The notes under the pieces: model-generated
What the model saw: the letters and a program-made list of their open reading frames with translations, nothing else
Databases searched by the model: none
Told to the model about the DNA's origin: nothing
Assembly: GCA_934589675.1 (NCBI GenBank)
Contig: CAKTOF010000003.1
Span: 62,001 to 126,000 of the forward strand
Length of the DNA: 64,000 nt
Direction of reading: 5' to 3'
Origin: an uncultured Oscillospiraceae bacterium
GTDB taxonomy: Bacteria > Bacillota > Clostridia > Oscillospirales > Oscillospiraceae
Made by a program: the position numbers and the translations under genes
Part shown: positions 1-8,660 of the stretch, one piece after another
Layout of the letters: each line of letters begins with the position of its first letter
Numbering within the stretch: position 1 is the stretch's first letter

Positions 1-10
1 CTCCTTTCAG
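1..10 (-). promoter_or_regulatory. Ribosome binding site of a gene beyond the left edge
   Basis: Read on the minus strand the edge ends in GAAAGGAG, a good Shine-Dalgarno, with no coding sequence after it inside the window. It lies downstream of the amino-acid binding protein gene, so the next gene of that operon, expected to be a permease or ATPase, should start just outside the window. Confidence 0.5.
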
Positions 11-41
11 ATGATGTCTCAAATGGTGTCAGCATGCCGAT

Positions 42-72
42 AAGGCGAGGGGCGCATGGCGTCCCTCGCCTT
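42..72 (-). other. Intercistronic stem-loop after the binding-protein gene
   Basis: A perfect 10-bp inverted repeat (AAGGCGAGGG / CCCTCGCCTT) follows the stop codon of the binding protein. No T-run follows it on the minus strand, so it is not a full terminator. Such stem-loops often stabilise the binding-protein part of an ABC operon mRNA; that role is inferred. Confidence 0.55.
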
Positions 73-84
73 TGGAGCTATGAA

Positions 85-1029
85 TTACTCAGAGAGCGGC
101 TGGACGGCGATGGCTTCGTCCATGAGAGCGTTGAAGTCGTCAGCCGTCATCGTGGACAGAACGCTGTCGATGGCGTCCTTCAGTTCGGTGTTGCCCTTCA
201 TGACGGACACGCCGATGTTGATCTCGCCCTCGTCGACCTCGAAGCCGTCGTCGGAGTCGCTAAAGTCAAGGATCTTCATGTCCGGGTAAGCCGCGACGGC
301 GCCGAGCGCGGTCGGCATGTCGGTGCAGATGAAGTCGACGGAGTCGGTCTCAAGCGCCATGAGCATGGCGGGCGCGGTCTCGGCTGCGGTCTGGATCTGG
401 GCGCCGTCAATCTGCGGGAGCATGTCGTTGTACCAGATGGTCGCGATCTGCGCGGTGCATGTGCCGCCGGCAAGGTCGGCAAGGCCCTTGGCATCGGCGA
501 ACGTGCTGTCCTGCTTCGTGACGCAGACGATGGAGGCGTAGAAGTACGGGCCGGCGAAGTCGACCTGCTCCATGCGCTCTTCCGTCATGGACTGGCCGGC
601 GATGACAGCGTCATACAGGCCGGTCTGCACGCCGGGGACGAGGGAGTCCCAGTCGGTGCGGATGACCTCAAGCTCCCAGCCGTTGGCCTCGCAGATCTTC
701 TTGGCGATCATGACGTCGTAGCCGTTGGCATACTCGCCGTTCGTGCCGGAGATGAGAACGGCGCCGTTGGAGTCGTCGTACTGCGTCCAGTTGTAAGGGG
801 CGTAGGCACACTCCATGGCGATGGTGAGCTTGCCGTCCTCAACGCCGGAGGCGACGGCCTGGCCGTCGGAGGCATCAGAGGAATCGGAGGAGTCGGAGGA
901 ATCGGCCGCGCCGCTGCCGGCCGGGGTGGAGTCGGACGGGGTGGAGTCGGTCTTGCTGTCGCCGCCGCCGCAGGCCGCGAGGCCGAGGACGAGCGCGAGG
1001 GCAAGGAGCAGAGCGAGAAGCTTTTTCAT
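85..1029 (-). CDS. Amino-acid ABC transporter substrate-binding lipoprotein, probably lysine
   Basis: This 314-residue protein starts with a lipoprotein signal peptide (MKKLL... LGLAAC, lipid-anchor Cys20) and a Ser/Asp/Thr-rich tether to about residue 60. It continues as a type-2 periplasmic binding protein of the polar amino acid family, with an early acidic 'YAPYNWTQYDD' ligand segment and 'GYDVMIAKKICEANG'. It would present an amino acid to a membrane permease at the cell surface. The mRNA leader is a lysine riboswitch, which makes lysine or a related basic amino acid the likely ligand. The start is the ATG 8 bases after AAAGGTGATCC. The permease and ATPase should lie off the left edge. 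Family is sure; the ligand is inferred from the riboswitch. Confidence 0.9.
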   Translation of the reverse strand: MKKLLALLLALALVLGLAACGGGDSKTDSTPSDSTPAGSGAADSSDSSDSSDASDGQAVASGVEDGKLTIAMECAYAPYNWTQYDDSNGAVLISGTNGEYANGYDVMIAKKICEANGWELEVIRTDWDSLVPGVQTGLYDAVIAGQSMTEERMEQVDFAGPYFYASIVCVTKQDSTFADAKGLADLAGGTCTAQIATIWYNDMLPQIDGAQIQTAAETAPAMLMALETDSVDFICTDMPTALGAVAAYPDMKILDFSDSDDGFEVDEGEINIGVSVMKGNTELKDAIDSVLSTMTADDFNALMDEAIAVQPLSE

Positions 1030-1066
1030 GTTGGATCACCTTTCTTTTGTTTTTCCGTTTTGGTAA

Positions 1067-1100
1067 TAAAAAATGAACCGCTGGTGTCAAGCGGTTCATG
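1067..1100 (-). terminator. Riboswitch-controlled intrinsic terminator
   Basis: On the minus strand ATGAACCGC / GCGGTTCAT forms a 9-bp stem with a 9-base loop, followed by a run of six T. It sits between the lysine aptamer and the coding start and is the expected expression platform: lysine-bound aptamer should favour termination. Confidence 0.85.
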
Positions 1101-1137
1101 AGAGAAGACGGAAAATACAAAAGCTCCGATCCGACCC

Positions 1138-1308
1138 TTGATAGCGCTTCACACGAATTTCATGTGACAGTCCGCAGGGTATTTCCCGGCGGCCCAGCCA
1201 TCCGGACGTCAGGCAGCATCCGGACACTTCGGCGAAGCAGCCTTTCCCGCCGGACAGCTGCCTGTCTCTTCCGGCGATACTCATCGGCTTCGCGCCTCTA
1301 TCTTGCGA
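1138..1308 (-). ncRNA. Lysine riboswitch aptamer
   Basis: On the minus strand the conserved blocks of the lysine (L-box) aptamer appear in order: AGATAGAGGCGCG, TGAGTA, GGGAAAGG, TTCGCCGAAG, GCTGGG, GGACTGTCAC and GAAGCGCTAT. GATAG and CTATC close the basal helix. It is followed by a terminator and then by an amino-acid binding-protein gene, the layout of an OFF switch for lysine import. Confidence 0.92.
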
Positions 1309-1321
1309 TTCAATTTCTTCA

Positions 1322-1350
1322 AGTCTAGCACGATGCAGGAAGTGTGTCAA
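1322..1350 (-). promoter_or_regulatory. Promoter of the lysine riboswitch operon
   Basis: On the minus strand TTGACA, 17 bases, TAGACT. Transcription would start a few bases before the riboswitch. Close match to the housekeeping sigma consensus. Confidence 0.8.
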
Positions 1351-1464
1351 CCTCTTGCAAATTGAAATTTCAGAATTTGTCGCCTTTGACGAGAAGTTTT
1401 TCACTTTTCGCGCCGGATTTATGATATAGTGATAGCAAACCTGTGCAAAAAAGGAGGGGTCTTT

Positions 1465-2004
1465 ATGCAGGCAGCGGAGCTGGCTGTTCTCGACTGGATC
1501 CAGAATGCGCTGCGCTCCCCGGCGCTCGACCGGTTCTTTTCCGCCTTTACCCGCCTGTCCGACCATGGCGAGATCTGGATCGCGCTGGCGATCATCCTGC
1601 TCATCATTCCGAAAACGCGGAAGCTCGGATTCGGCGTGGCGGTCGCGCTGGCGCTCGACCTTGTCGTGTGCAATCTGGCGCTCAAGCCGATCTTTGCGCG
1701 GACGCGACCGTGCGATATCGCGCAGTGGATCGAGCTGATCATCGAGCGGCCGGGCGATTTTTCGTTCCCGTCCGGGCACACGGCCGTGTCGTTTGCGGCC
1801 GTCGGCGCGCTCGCGGCGGCGAAGAGCAAGCTGTGGATCCCATCGTGCGTCGTGGCGGTCCTGCTTGCGTTTTCGCGGCTTTATCTCTACGTCCACTGGC
1901 CGACGGACATCCTCGGCGGCATCGCCGTCGGCCTCGCCTGCGGCTTTGCAGGCTGGCGCCTGACAGTCTGGGCCGGGAATAAGATCCGCACAAAAAAGAG
2001 CTGA
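1465..2004 (+). CDS. PAP2-family membrane phosphatase
   Basis: This 179-residue integral membrane protein carries all three acid-phosphatase motifs of the PAP2/PgpB family: K-x6-RP (KPIFARTRP, from about residue 74), PSGH (about 102) and SR-x5-H-x3-D (SRLYLYVHWPTD, about 137-148). These residues hold and hydrolyse the phosphate of a lipid phosphate such as undecaprenyl diphosphate or phosphatidylglycerol phosphate on the outer face of the membrane. The substrate cannot be read from sequence. The start is the ATG 5 bases after AAGGAGGGG; an earlier in-frame codon has no ribosome site. The gene stands alone and ends in a terminator. Confidence 0.92.
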   Translation: MQAAELAVLDWIQNALRSPALDRFFSAFTRLSDHGEIWIALAIILLIIPKTRKLGFGVAVALALDLVVCNLALKPIFARTRPCDIAQWIELIIERPGDFSFPSGHTAVSFAAVGALAAAKSKLWIPSCVVAVLLAFSRLYLYVHWPTDILGGIAVGLACGFAGWRLTVWAGNKIRTKKS

Positions 2005-2005
2005 A

Positions 2006-2064
2006 CCTTGCAGAGCGCCAAGCTCTGCAAAGAAAAAGCAGGCGCCGATGCGCCTGCTCGTTCT
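2006..2064. terminator. Bidirectional terminator between convergent genes
   Basis: Two stem-loops lie here: TTGCAGAGC/GCTCTGCAA and AGCAGGCGC/GCGCCTGCT. The second is followed by TTCTTTA on plus and by TTTTTCTTT on minus, so it can end both the PAP2 gene and the facing rhomboid-like gene. Confidence 0.75.
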
Positions 2065-2943
2065 TTATTGGATGTGAACGTGATTGTTGATATGGTCGAT
2101 GCAGTAGCAGTGGTAGCCGCTGCATTTTGAGCAGTAGCGGAACTCCAGATCCGGGTAATCTGTGTCCGTGCGGCCGCAGACGGTGCATTTGTGGTGATAG
2201 GGCTTCTGGCCGTTCGAGGATTTGTACGAGCTTGCCCAGTTGGCGTTCGGGCGGGAGCCTGCGCCGGATGGCTTTTTGCGCGGCCGGCGCACACCGCCGC
2301 CGGGCAGGACGTTCCTGACGTCCGCGCCGAAGAACAGAAAGTAGTTGAGCAGCGGCGCGACGAGATAGACGATGCAGAAAACGACAAGCAGCGGCGAGGC
2401 GAGATAGCGCACGACGCACACGATGATGTCAGCCGCGAGAAATGCAAAATAGAACCAGGCCAGATACTTCATCCGCAGCGGGATGATGAAAAACAGCAGG
2501 ATCTGATTGTCCGGGCAGAGCGTCGCAAACGCGAGCAGAAGCGACAGATTGAGGTCGGTGCCCGTGAGCGACGACACGCCGAAGATCATGCCGACAATGT
2601 CGATGAGCAGCACACCGCAGAGATAATACAGGTTGAATTTGAACACGCCCCAGCTGCTCTCCATCACGCGGCCGATCTGGTAGTAGAAGAACAGCATGAC
2701 GACTTCGAGGAAGAAATACGACCCGGTCGGCACAAAGACCCATGTGAAAAGCCGCCAGATCTGCCCGTGCAGGATCTTTGAGCGGCTGAACATCAGCGCG
2801 CGTACCGCCGCGCCGGACGGGTCGACAAGCGAGAGGACATACATGATGACCGTCCCGATGCCGATGAACAGCATGAGGTTCGGGATGCCCCTGCTGCGAT
2901 TTCGGTAGCAAAGCCGCTCAAAATTGCGGCGTAAATTCTTCAA
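2065..2943 (-). CDS. Rhomboid-like membrane protein with C-terminal zinc ribbon, probably not a protease
   Basis: The first 205 residues are a multi-pass membrane domain of the rhomboid superfamily, with the characteristic 'HGQIWRLFTWVF' after the first helix (about 60-70) and 'PDNQILLFFIIPLRMKYLAW' later. No GxSG serine motif is present in the expected helix, where 'FGVSSLTGTD' and 'LLLAFATLCPD' stand instead, so a peptidase activity is unlikely. A basic linker leads to a zinc-ribbon-like tail with CxxC pairs at 253/256 and 271/274, plus several His and Cys up to the end. It may act as a pseudoprotease membrane scaffold. The start ATG has the weak leader CACTTGAAG. Confidence 0.75.
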   Translation of the reverse strand: MKNLRRNFERLCYRNRSRGIPNLMLFIGIGTVIMYVLSLVDPSGAAVRALMFSRSKILHGQIWRLFTWVFVPTGSYFFLEVVMLFFYYQIGRVMESSWGVFKFNLYYLCGVLLIDIVGMIFGVSSLTGTDLNLSLLLAFATLCPDNQILLFFIIPLRMKYLAWFYFAFLAADIIVCVVRYLASPLLVVFCIVYLVAPLLNYFLFFGADVRNVLPGGGVRRPRKKPSGAGSRPNANWASSYKSSNGQKPYHHKCTVCGRTDTDYPDLEFRYCSKCSGYHCYCIDHINNHVHIQ

Positions 2944-3061
2944 GTGTGACCACTCCTTTTCCTACTGTGGGTATTTTATCCGTTTTGCAGGCAAAAGTCT
3001 ATGGCGAATGTGTAAACTTTATGGTATGATGGGCGCGAATAGAGTTAGGAGGCCACAAGCT

Positions 3062-4306
3062 ATGTCGATTATCCGCGATCCTGCCCTTGCAGAGCACGGG
3101 CGCATGAAGATCGAGTGGGTGCAGGACTTCATGCCTGCGCTCTCGTCCATCCGCGCGCGCTTTGAACGGGAAAAGCCGTTTGCCGGCCGGCGCATCACCA
3201 TGTCCATCCACCTTGAGGCCAAGACGGCATACCTCGCGCTGTGCCTGCTCGCGGGCGGCGCGGAGGTACACGCGACGGGCTGCAACCCGCTCTCGACGCA
3301 GGACGACGTCGCGGCAGGGCTTGCCAGCCTTGGCGTGAACGTCTACGCATGGCACGGCGCGACGCCGGAGGAGTACACCGCGCACCTGTCCGCCGCGCTC
3401 GCGTGCCACCCGGACCTCATCATTGACGACGGCGGCGACCTTCTGGAGCTGCTTTCCGGCCCGTGTGCCGGGTATGCCGACCGCATCATCGGCGGCTGCG
3501 AGGAGACGACGACGGGCGTCCACCGCCTGCACGCGCGCGAGAAAGCCGGCGTGCTGCCGTTTGCGATGATGAACGTGAACGACGCCAAGTGCAAGCACTA
3601 TTATGATAATAAGTACGGCACGGGCCAGAGCGTCTGGGACGCCATCATGCACACGACGAACCTGCTCGTCGCGGGCAAGACGGTCGTCGTCGCAGGCTAC
3701 GGCTACTGCGGCCGCGGCATCGCCATGCGCGCCAAGGGCATGGGCGCGGACGTCATCGTGACGGAGATCGACGCCATCAAGGCGCTCGAGGCGACGATGG
3801 ACGGCTTCCGCGTGATGCCGATGGCCGAGGCTGCGCCGCTCGGCGACCTGTTCGTCACGGCGACGGGCTGCCGCGACGTCATCACGGGCGAGCATTTCGC
3901 CGTGATGAAAAACAACGCCTTTTTGTCCAACGCGGGGCACTTCAACGTCGAGGTCAACGTGGACGAGCTCTCCAAAATGGCGGCGCGCGTCTACACGCGC
4001 CGCGACGAGATCGTCGGCTACGTCCTGCCGGACGGCCGGACGCTCAACGTCCTCGCCGAAGGAAGGCTTGTGAACCTCGCCTCCGGCAACGGCCATCCGG
4101 CCGAGATCATGGACATGAGCTTTGCCATCCAGTCGCTCGGGCTGGAATATCTGCTGCATCACGAGGGCAAGCTGGAAAAGAAGGTCTACGAGGTGCCGGA
4201 AGAGATCGACGACGCCGTCTCGCGCGTGAAGCTGGAGGCTATGGGCCTGAAGGTCGATTCGCTGACCGATGCCCAGAGGGCGTATCTGTCCGGCTGGGAA
4301 GTCTGA
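3062..4306 (+). CDS. ahcY: S-adenosylhomocysteine hydrolase
   Basis: This enzyme splits S-adenosylhomocysteine to adenosine and homocysteine, removing the product of methyl transfer. At 414 residues it is the short bacterial/archaeal form. Visible landmarks are the substrate segments IDDGGDL and CEETTTGVHRL, the active-site block NDAKCKHYYDNKYGTGQS and the NAD-binding glycine motif VVAGYGYCGRG. The start is the ATG after GTTAGGAGGCC; the open frame upstream of it has no ribosome site. An extended -10 (TGGTATGAT) lies about 35 bases upstream. metK follows under its own riboswitch, so the two genes flank the SAM cycle. Confidence 0.96.
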   Translation: MSIIRDPALAEHGRMKIEWVQDFMPALSSIRARFEREKPFAGRRITMSIHLEAKTAYLALCLLAGGAEVHATGCNPLSTQDDVAAGLASLGVNVYAWHGATPEEYTAHLSAALACHPDLIIDDGGDLLELLSGPCAGYADRIIGGCEETTTGVHRLHAREKAGVLPFAMMNVNDAKCKHYYDNKYGTGQSVWDAIMHTTNLLVAGKTVVVAGYGYCGRGIAMRAKGMGADVIVTEIDAIKALEATMDGFRVMPMAEAAPLGDLFVTATGCRDVITGEHFAVMKNNAFLSNAGHFNVEVNVDELSKMAARVYTRRDEIVGYVLPDGRTLNVLAEGRLVNLASGNGHPAEIMDMSFAIQSLGLEYLLHHEGKLEKKVYEVPEEIDDAVSRVKLEAMGLKVDSLTDAQRAYLSGWEV

Positions 4307-4323
4307 GATTTTTGCCGAAACGG

Positions 4324-4351
4324 TTGACAGTGCGGCGGATTCTGCTATAAT
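4324..4351 (+). promoter_or_regulatory. Promoter of the SAM riboswitch-metK unit
   Basis: Perfect TTGACA and perfect TATAAT separated by 16 bases, directly upstream of the SAM-I aptamer. This is one of the strongest promoter matches in the window. Confidence 0.88.
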
Positions 4352-4369
4352 GGATCAGAACTGAATAAC

Positions 4370-4462
4370 CCTTATCAAGAGTGGCGGAGGGACCGGCCCT
4401 GTGAAGCCCGGCAACCTGCGGTGAGCAAGGTGCCAAATCCGGCGAAAAATCGACAGATGAGG
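4370..4462 (+). ncRNA. SAM-I (S-box) riboswitch aptamer
   Basis: The conserved S-box blocks are present: CTTATCAAGAGTGGCGGAGG, GGCCCTGTGAAGCCCGGCAACC, AAGGTGCCAAATCC and GACAGATGAGG. Helix P1 is CCTTATC paired with GATGAGG. It precedes metK, the SAM synthase gene and a standard target, so high SAM should switch off synthesis. Confidence 0.97.
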
Positions 4463-4476
4463 AAAGCGAGCTTTCA

Positions 4477-4506
4477 GCGCCCTGTCGGAAGACAGGGCGC
4501 TTTTTC
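4477..4506 (+). terminator. Terminator of the SAM-I riboswitch
   Basis: A 10-bp perfect stem GCGCCCTGTC / GACAGGGCGC with a GGAA loop is followed by TTTTT. It lies between the aptamer and the metK ribosome site and serves as the expression platform. Confidence 0.93.
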
Positions 4507-4522
4507 CTCGGAAAGGAACAAA

Positions 4523-5683
<1,161 letters not shown>

Positions 5684-5696
5684 GGAGGCATTTCAA

Positions 5697-6896
5697 ATGA
5701 AAAAAATCGAAATCATGGGCTGCGGCTACATCGGTCTGCCGACGGCCGTCACGTTCACGCTGGCCGGCTATGAGGTCTGCGGCTTCGACATCAACGAGGC
5801 CGTCGTCGACACGCTCAACTCCGGCCATATCCACATCGTCGAGCCCGGCCTTCAGGAGGCCATGACCGAGGCGCTCGCCACCGGCCGGCTGCATTTTTCG
5901 ACCAAGCCGGAGCCGGCCGACGTGTTCATCATCGCCGTGCAGACGCCGTACAAGGTCGAGGGCGGCAAGAAGGTCTCAGAGATGAAATATGTCTGGTCGG
6001 CCGCCGAGTCCGTCTCGACTGTCGCCAAGCCCGGCGACCTGTGTGTGCTGGAGTCGACGTCGCCTCCGGGCTCCACGCGCGAGGTTGAGCGCATCGTGGC
6101 CGAGGGCGCTGGAATGCAGCCGGAGCAGTTCATGACCGCGCACTGCCCGGAGCGCATCATTCCCGGCCGGATGCTCATCGAGCTGCGCGAGAATGACCGC
6201 ATCATCGGCTCGAACCGCCCGGAGGCGGCCGAGTACGCGAAGGAAGTTTACAGCAAGGTCGTCACGAAGGGCACCATCCGCACGACAGACGACCTGACGG
6301 CCGAGATGTGCAAGCTCGTCGAAAATACGTTCCGCGACATCAACATTGCCTACGCCAACGAGCTCAGCAAGGTCTGTGACCGGCTCGGCATCGACGTGTT
6401 CAAGCTCATTGCGCTTGCAAACTGCCACCCGCGCGTCAATGTCCATACGCCGGGCGTCGGCGTCGGCGGGCACTGCATCGCCGTCGATCCGTGGTTCCTG
6501 CACGAGAAATTCGAGGACATCACACCGCTCATCTACACGGCCCGCACCATCAACGACGGCAAGCCCGCATGGACGGCCGACCGCATCGCGAAGGATGTTC
6601 AGCCCGGCGCGAAGATCGCCGTGCTCGGCCTTTCATTCAAGGCGAACATCGACGACATCCGCGAGAGCCCGTCCATTGAGTTTGCGAATATCCTGAAAGA
6701 GCGCGGCTATGAGGTCATCGCCTGCGAGCCGTTCCGCGACGGCCCGGTTGCCGGCTTTGACAACCACACGCTCGAGGAGGCCATCGCCAAGTGCGATTAC
6801 GCCGTCATCACGCTCGCGCACACGCCGTTCATTGAGAACAAGGCGCTCATCGCCACGAAGCCGTACTACGACTGCGTCGGCCTGATGGAGCAGTAA
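5697..6896 (+). CDS. wecC: UDP-N-acetyl-D-mannosamine dehydrogenase family protein
   Basis: This 399-residue nucleotide-sugar 6-dehydrogenase carries an N-terminal NAD fold (GCGYIGLPTA, residues 8-17), the catalytic cysteine in GVGVGGHCIAVDP (Cys260) and a C-terminal substrate/NAD domain with LSFKANIDDIRESPS. The family oxidises UDP-ManNAc to UDP-ManNAcA in two NAD-dependent steps for surface polysaccharide; sequence alone does not separate WecC from close UDP-GlcNAc dehydrogenases. The ribosome site is GAGGAGGC and the gene lies 13 bases after metK, an unusual pairing. It would be under the metK riboswitch unless it has its own promoter, which I do not see. Confidence 0.87.
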   Translation: MKKIEIMGCGYIGLPTAVTFTLAGYEVCGFDINEAVVDTLNSGHIHIVEPGLQEAMTEALATGRLHFSTKPEPADVFIIAVQTPYKVEGGKKVSEMKYVWSAAESVSTVAKPGDLCVLESTSPPGSTREVERIVAEGAGMQPEQFMTAHCPERIIPGRMLIELRENDRIIGSNRPEAAEYAKEVYSKVVTKGTIRTTDDLTAEMCKLVENTFRDINIAYANELSKVCDRLGIDVFKLIALANCHPRVNVHTPGVGVGGHCIAVDPWFLHEKFEDITPLIYTARTINDGKPAWTADRIAKDVQPGAKIAVLGLSFKANIDDIRESPSIEFANILKERGYEVIACEPFRDGPVAGFDNHTLEEAIAKCDYAVITLAHTPFIENKALIATKPYYDCVGLMEQ

Positions 6897-6901
6897 ATCA
6901 G

Positions 6902-6942
6902 CAACATCCCGGCTTCCAGCAGGAAGCCGGGATGTTTTTTTA
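6902..6942 (+). terminator. Intrinsic terminator after wecC
   Basis: AACATCCCGGCTTCC / GGAAGCCGGGATGTT is followed by TTTTTT on the plus strand. On the minus strand, downstream of the eut operon, the same stem lacks a T-run. Confidence 0.9.
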
Positions 6943-7350
6943 GTTCGCGCTCTGCCAGTCGGCAGGGTAGGTGACGTATAAAAACCGCGCAGACTCCGGC
7001 GCCTGAAAGCGGATGGCGGAGCCCTTCGGGATGAAGATCATCTCGCCCGCGCGCGCCGTGACGGACTGCCCGGCAAACGTGACGGTCAGCGCGCCGGAAA
7101 TGACGTAGTCGATCTCGTCGTAGTGCAGCGTCCATGGAAAGTCGCTTTTCGTCATCTCCATGATCCCCGCGCCGAGGCGCGGGCTTTCGGCGAGCGTGAG
7201 CACGTCGTGCGTATAGACGCGGTCTGCCGGGCTGCCGGTGTCCAGCCGGTCGCTTTGCGAGACGGTGACCTCCGGCAGCTTCACGAGCCTGACGCCGGGA
7301 GAGCCCGCCAGAATCTCACGCACCATGGCCTCAAGTTCACTTCTGTCCAT
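6940..7350 (-). CDS. eutQ: Ethanolamine utilisation cupin protein EutQ
   Basis: At 136 residues this is a short EutQ: an N-terminal helix of about 20 residues and a single cupin barrel (HYDEIDYVISGALTV, GEMIFIPKGSAIRF). EutQ is an acetate-kinase-like or metal-binding cupin linked to the ethanolamine microcompartment. Its first residues (MDRSELEAMVREIL) closely match the start of EutC here, suggesting a shared shell-targeting helix. The ATG lies inside the end of eutH, a 14-base overlap, so the two are translationally coupled. It is the last gene of the eut operon. Confidence 0.9.
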   Translation of the reverse strand: MDRSELEAMVREILAGSPGVRLVKLPEVTVSQSDRLDTGSPADRVYTHDVLTLAESPRLGAGIMEMTKSDFPWTLHYDEIDYVISGALTVTFAGQSVTARAGEMIFIPKGSAIRFQAPESARFLYVTYPADWQSAN

Positions 7351-8425
7351 TGGCTTCTCCTTTCGTCATCCAAAGCGCGAGCGCCGCGGCGAGAATGCCG
7401 CCCGTCAGCTTGCCGACGATCATCGGCGCGATCATGTCAGGCGCAAAGCCGGCCGTAAAGCCGAGGTGGTCGCCGAACACGAACGCCGCGGGGACGGCGA
7501 AGGCGACGTTGATGACCTTGCCGCGCGTGTCCATGTCCTTCATCATGCCGAACATCGGAATGGAGTTGGCCAAACTCGCCACAAGCCCTGCCGCGGCCGT
7601 GTCATTCATGCCGAGCAGACCGCCGAGCTTCAGAAGCGGCCGTCTCAGCAGCTTCTGAAGCGCAAACACGAGCGGGAACGCGCCCGCGAGCACGATGGCG
7701 ATGTCGCCGACGATCTCAAGCCCGTCCGACAGCGGCGCCATGCCGGGAATGACGACGAAGCCCGTCAGCCGCTCAATGATGGCGCAGGCGAGGCCGAACG
7801 TGATGATCGCAATGATGATGCGCCCAAAGACGATAAAGCCGCGGATCATCGCCCGCTGCGCTTTCCACAGCCCCAGCGCGAGCAGGAGCGCGAAGAGGAC
7901 GATCGGGACGAGATTGCGCGCGACCATACCAACCGGAAATCCCGCCGTCAGCCCGCCGGCAAGCGCGCCGAGCGGGATGGCAATGATGCCGCACAGCACG
8001 CCGCGCGCGAGGTATGGCCGGTCGTCCGGCGACAAAATGCCGAGCGCGACCGGGATCGTGAACACGATCGTCGCGCCGAGCATGGAGCCGACGATGAGCC
8101 CGCCGAGCTTCGCCGCCTCGGGCGAGCCCGCCAGCTCAAAGGCCAGCGGCGCGCCGCCCATGTCGTTGGCGAGGATCGAGCCTGCAAACATCGCCGGGTC
8201 TGCGCCGAGCGCGCGGTAGACCGGAACCAGCACGGGCCGGAGCACGCGGGCCAGTACGGGCGCGAGGCTGATGATACCGATCATGGCCAGCGCGAGCGAC
8301 CCGAGGGCCATAATGCCGCTTTCAAACTCCGCGCCGAGGCCGAACCGACCGCCGAAGATGCGGTCGAGCGCGCCGAGCGCCATGAACACGACCATGAGAT
8401 AGACGATAAATTCATTGATTGTCAT
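7337..8425 (-). CDS. eutH: Ethanolamine permease EutH
   Basis: The 362 residues form about ten or more hydrophobic segments and match the EutH family throughout, e.g. the N-terminal VVFMALGALDRIFG, SILANDMGGAPLAFEL in the first half and FVFGDHLGFTAGF near the end. EutH facilitates entry of protonated ethanolamine, mainly where uncharged diffusion is low. The ATG follows GGAGGCCGCT and overlaps the end of eutN by 14 bases. Confidence 0.95.
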   Translation of the reverse strand: MTINEFIVYLMVVFMALGALDRIFGGRFGLGAEFESGIMALGSLALAMIGIISLAPVLARVLRPVLVPVYRALGADPAMFAGSILANDMGGAPLAFELAGSPEAAKLGGLIVGSMLGATIVFTIPVALGILSPDDRPYLARGVLCGIIAIPLGALAGGLTAGFPVGMVARNLVPIVLFALLLALGLWKAQRAMIRGFIVFGRIIIAIITFGLACAIIERLTGFVVIPGMAPLSDGLEIVGDIAIVLAGAFPLVFALQKLLRRPLLKLGGLLGMNDTAAAGLVASLANSIPMFGMMKDMDTRGKVINVAFAVPAAFVFGDHLGFTAGFAPDMIAPMIVGKLTGGILAAALALWMTKGEANGQK

Positions 8426-8660
8426 AGCGGCCTCCAGCGTGATCGAGAATTGCGACGACAGCTGCGTCGACCGGTGCGTCCGTCATGGCGCGCACGCACG
8501 ACCCGCGCGCGACGAGCACCGTGTCGCCCGTGCCTGCGCCGACAAGGTCGGCCGCGACAAGCGTCTCCCGGCCGAACATGGTGACAAGCAGCGTCTGGCC
8601 GTCGAGTCCCGCGCATTTTCGCGTGGCCCAGACCGCGCCCTTGACTGTTCCGATCCTCAT
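8412..8660 (-). CDS. eutN: Microcompartment vertex (pentamer) protein EutN
   Basis: This 82-residue protein belongs to the EutN/CcmL family that forms pentamers capping the vertices of bacterial microcompartment shells. Visible family features are the start MRIGTVKGAVWATRK, the D-G-Q-T-L-L strand and the GAGTGDTVLVARGS loop. It is a little shorter than the usual 85-95 residues. Its ATG overlaps the stop of the upstream gene (ATGA). Confidence 0.92.
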   Translation of the reverse strand: MRIGTVKGAVWATRKCAGLDGQTLLVTMFGRETLVAADLVGAGTGDTVLVARGSCVRAMTDAPVDAAVVAILDHAGGRYDNQ

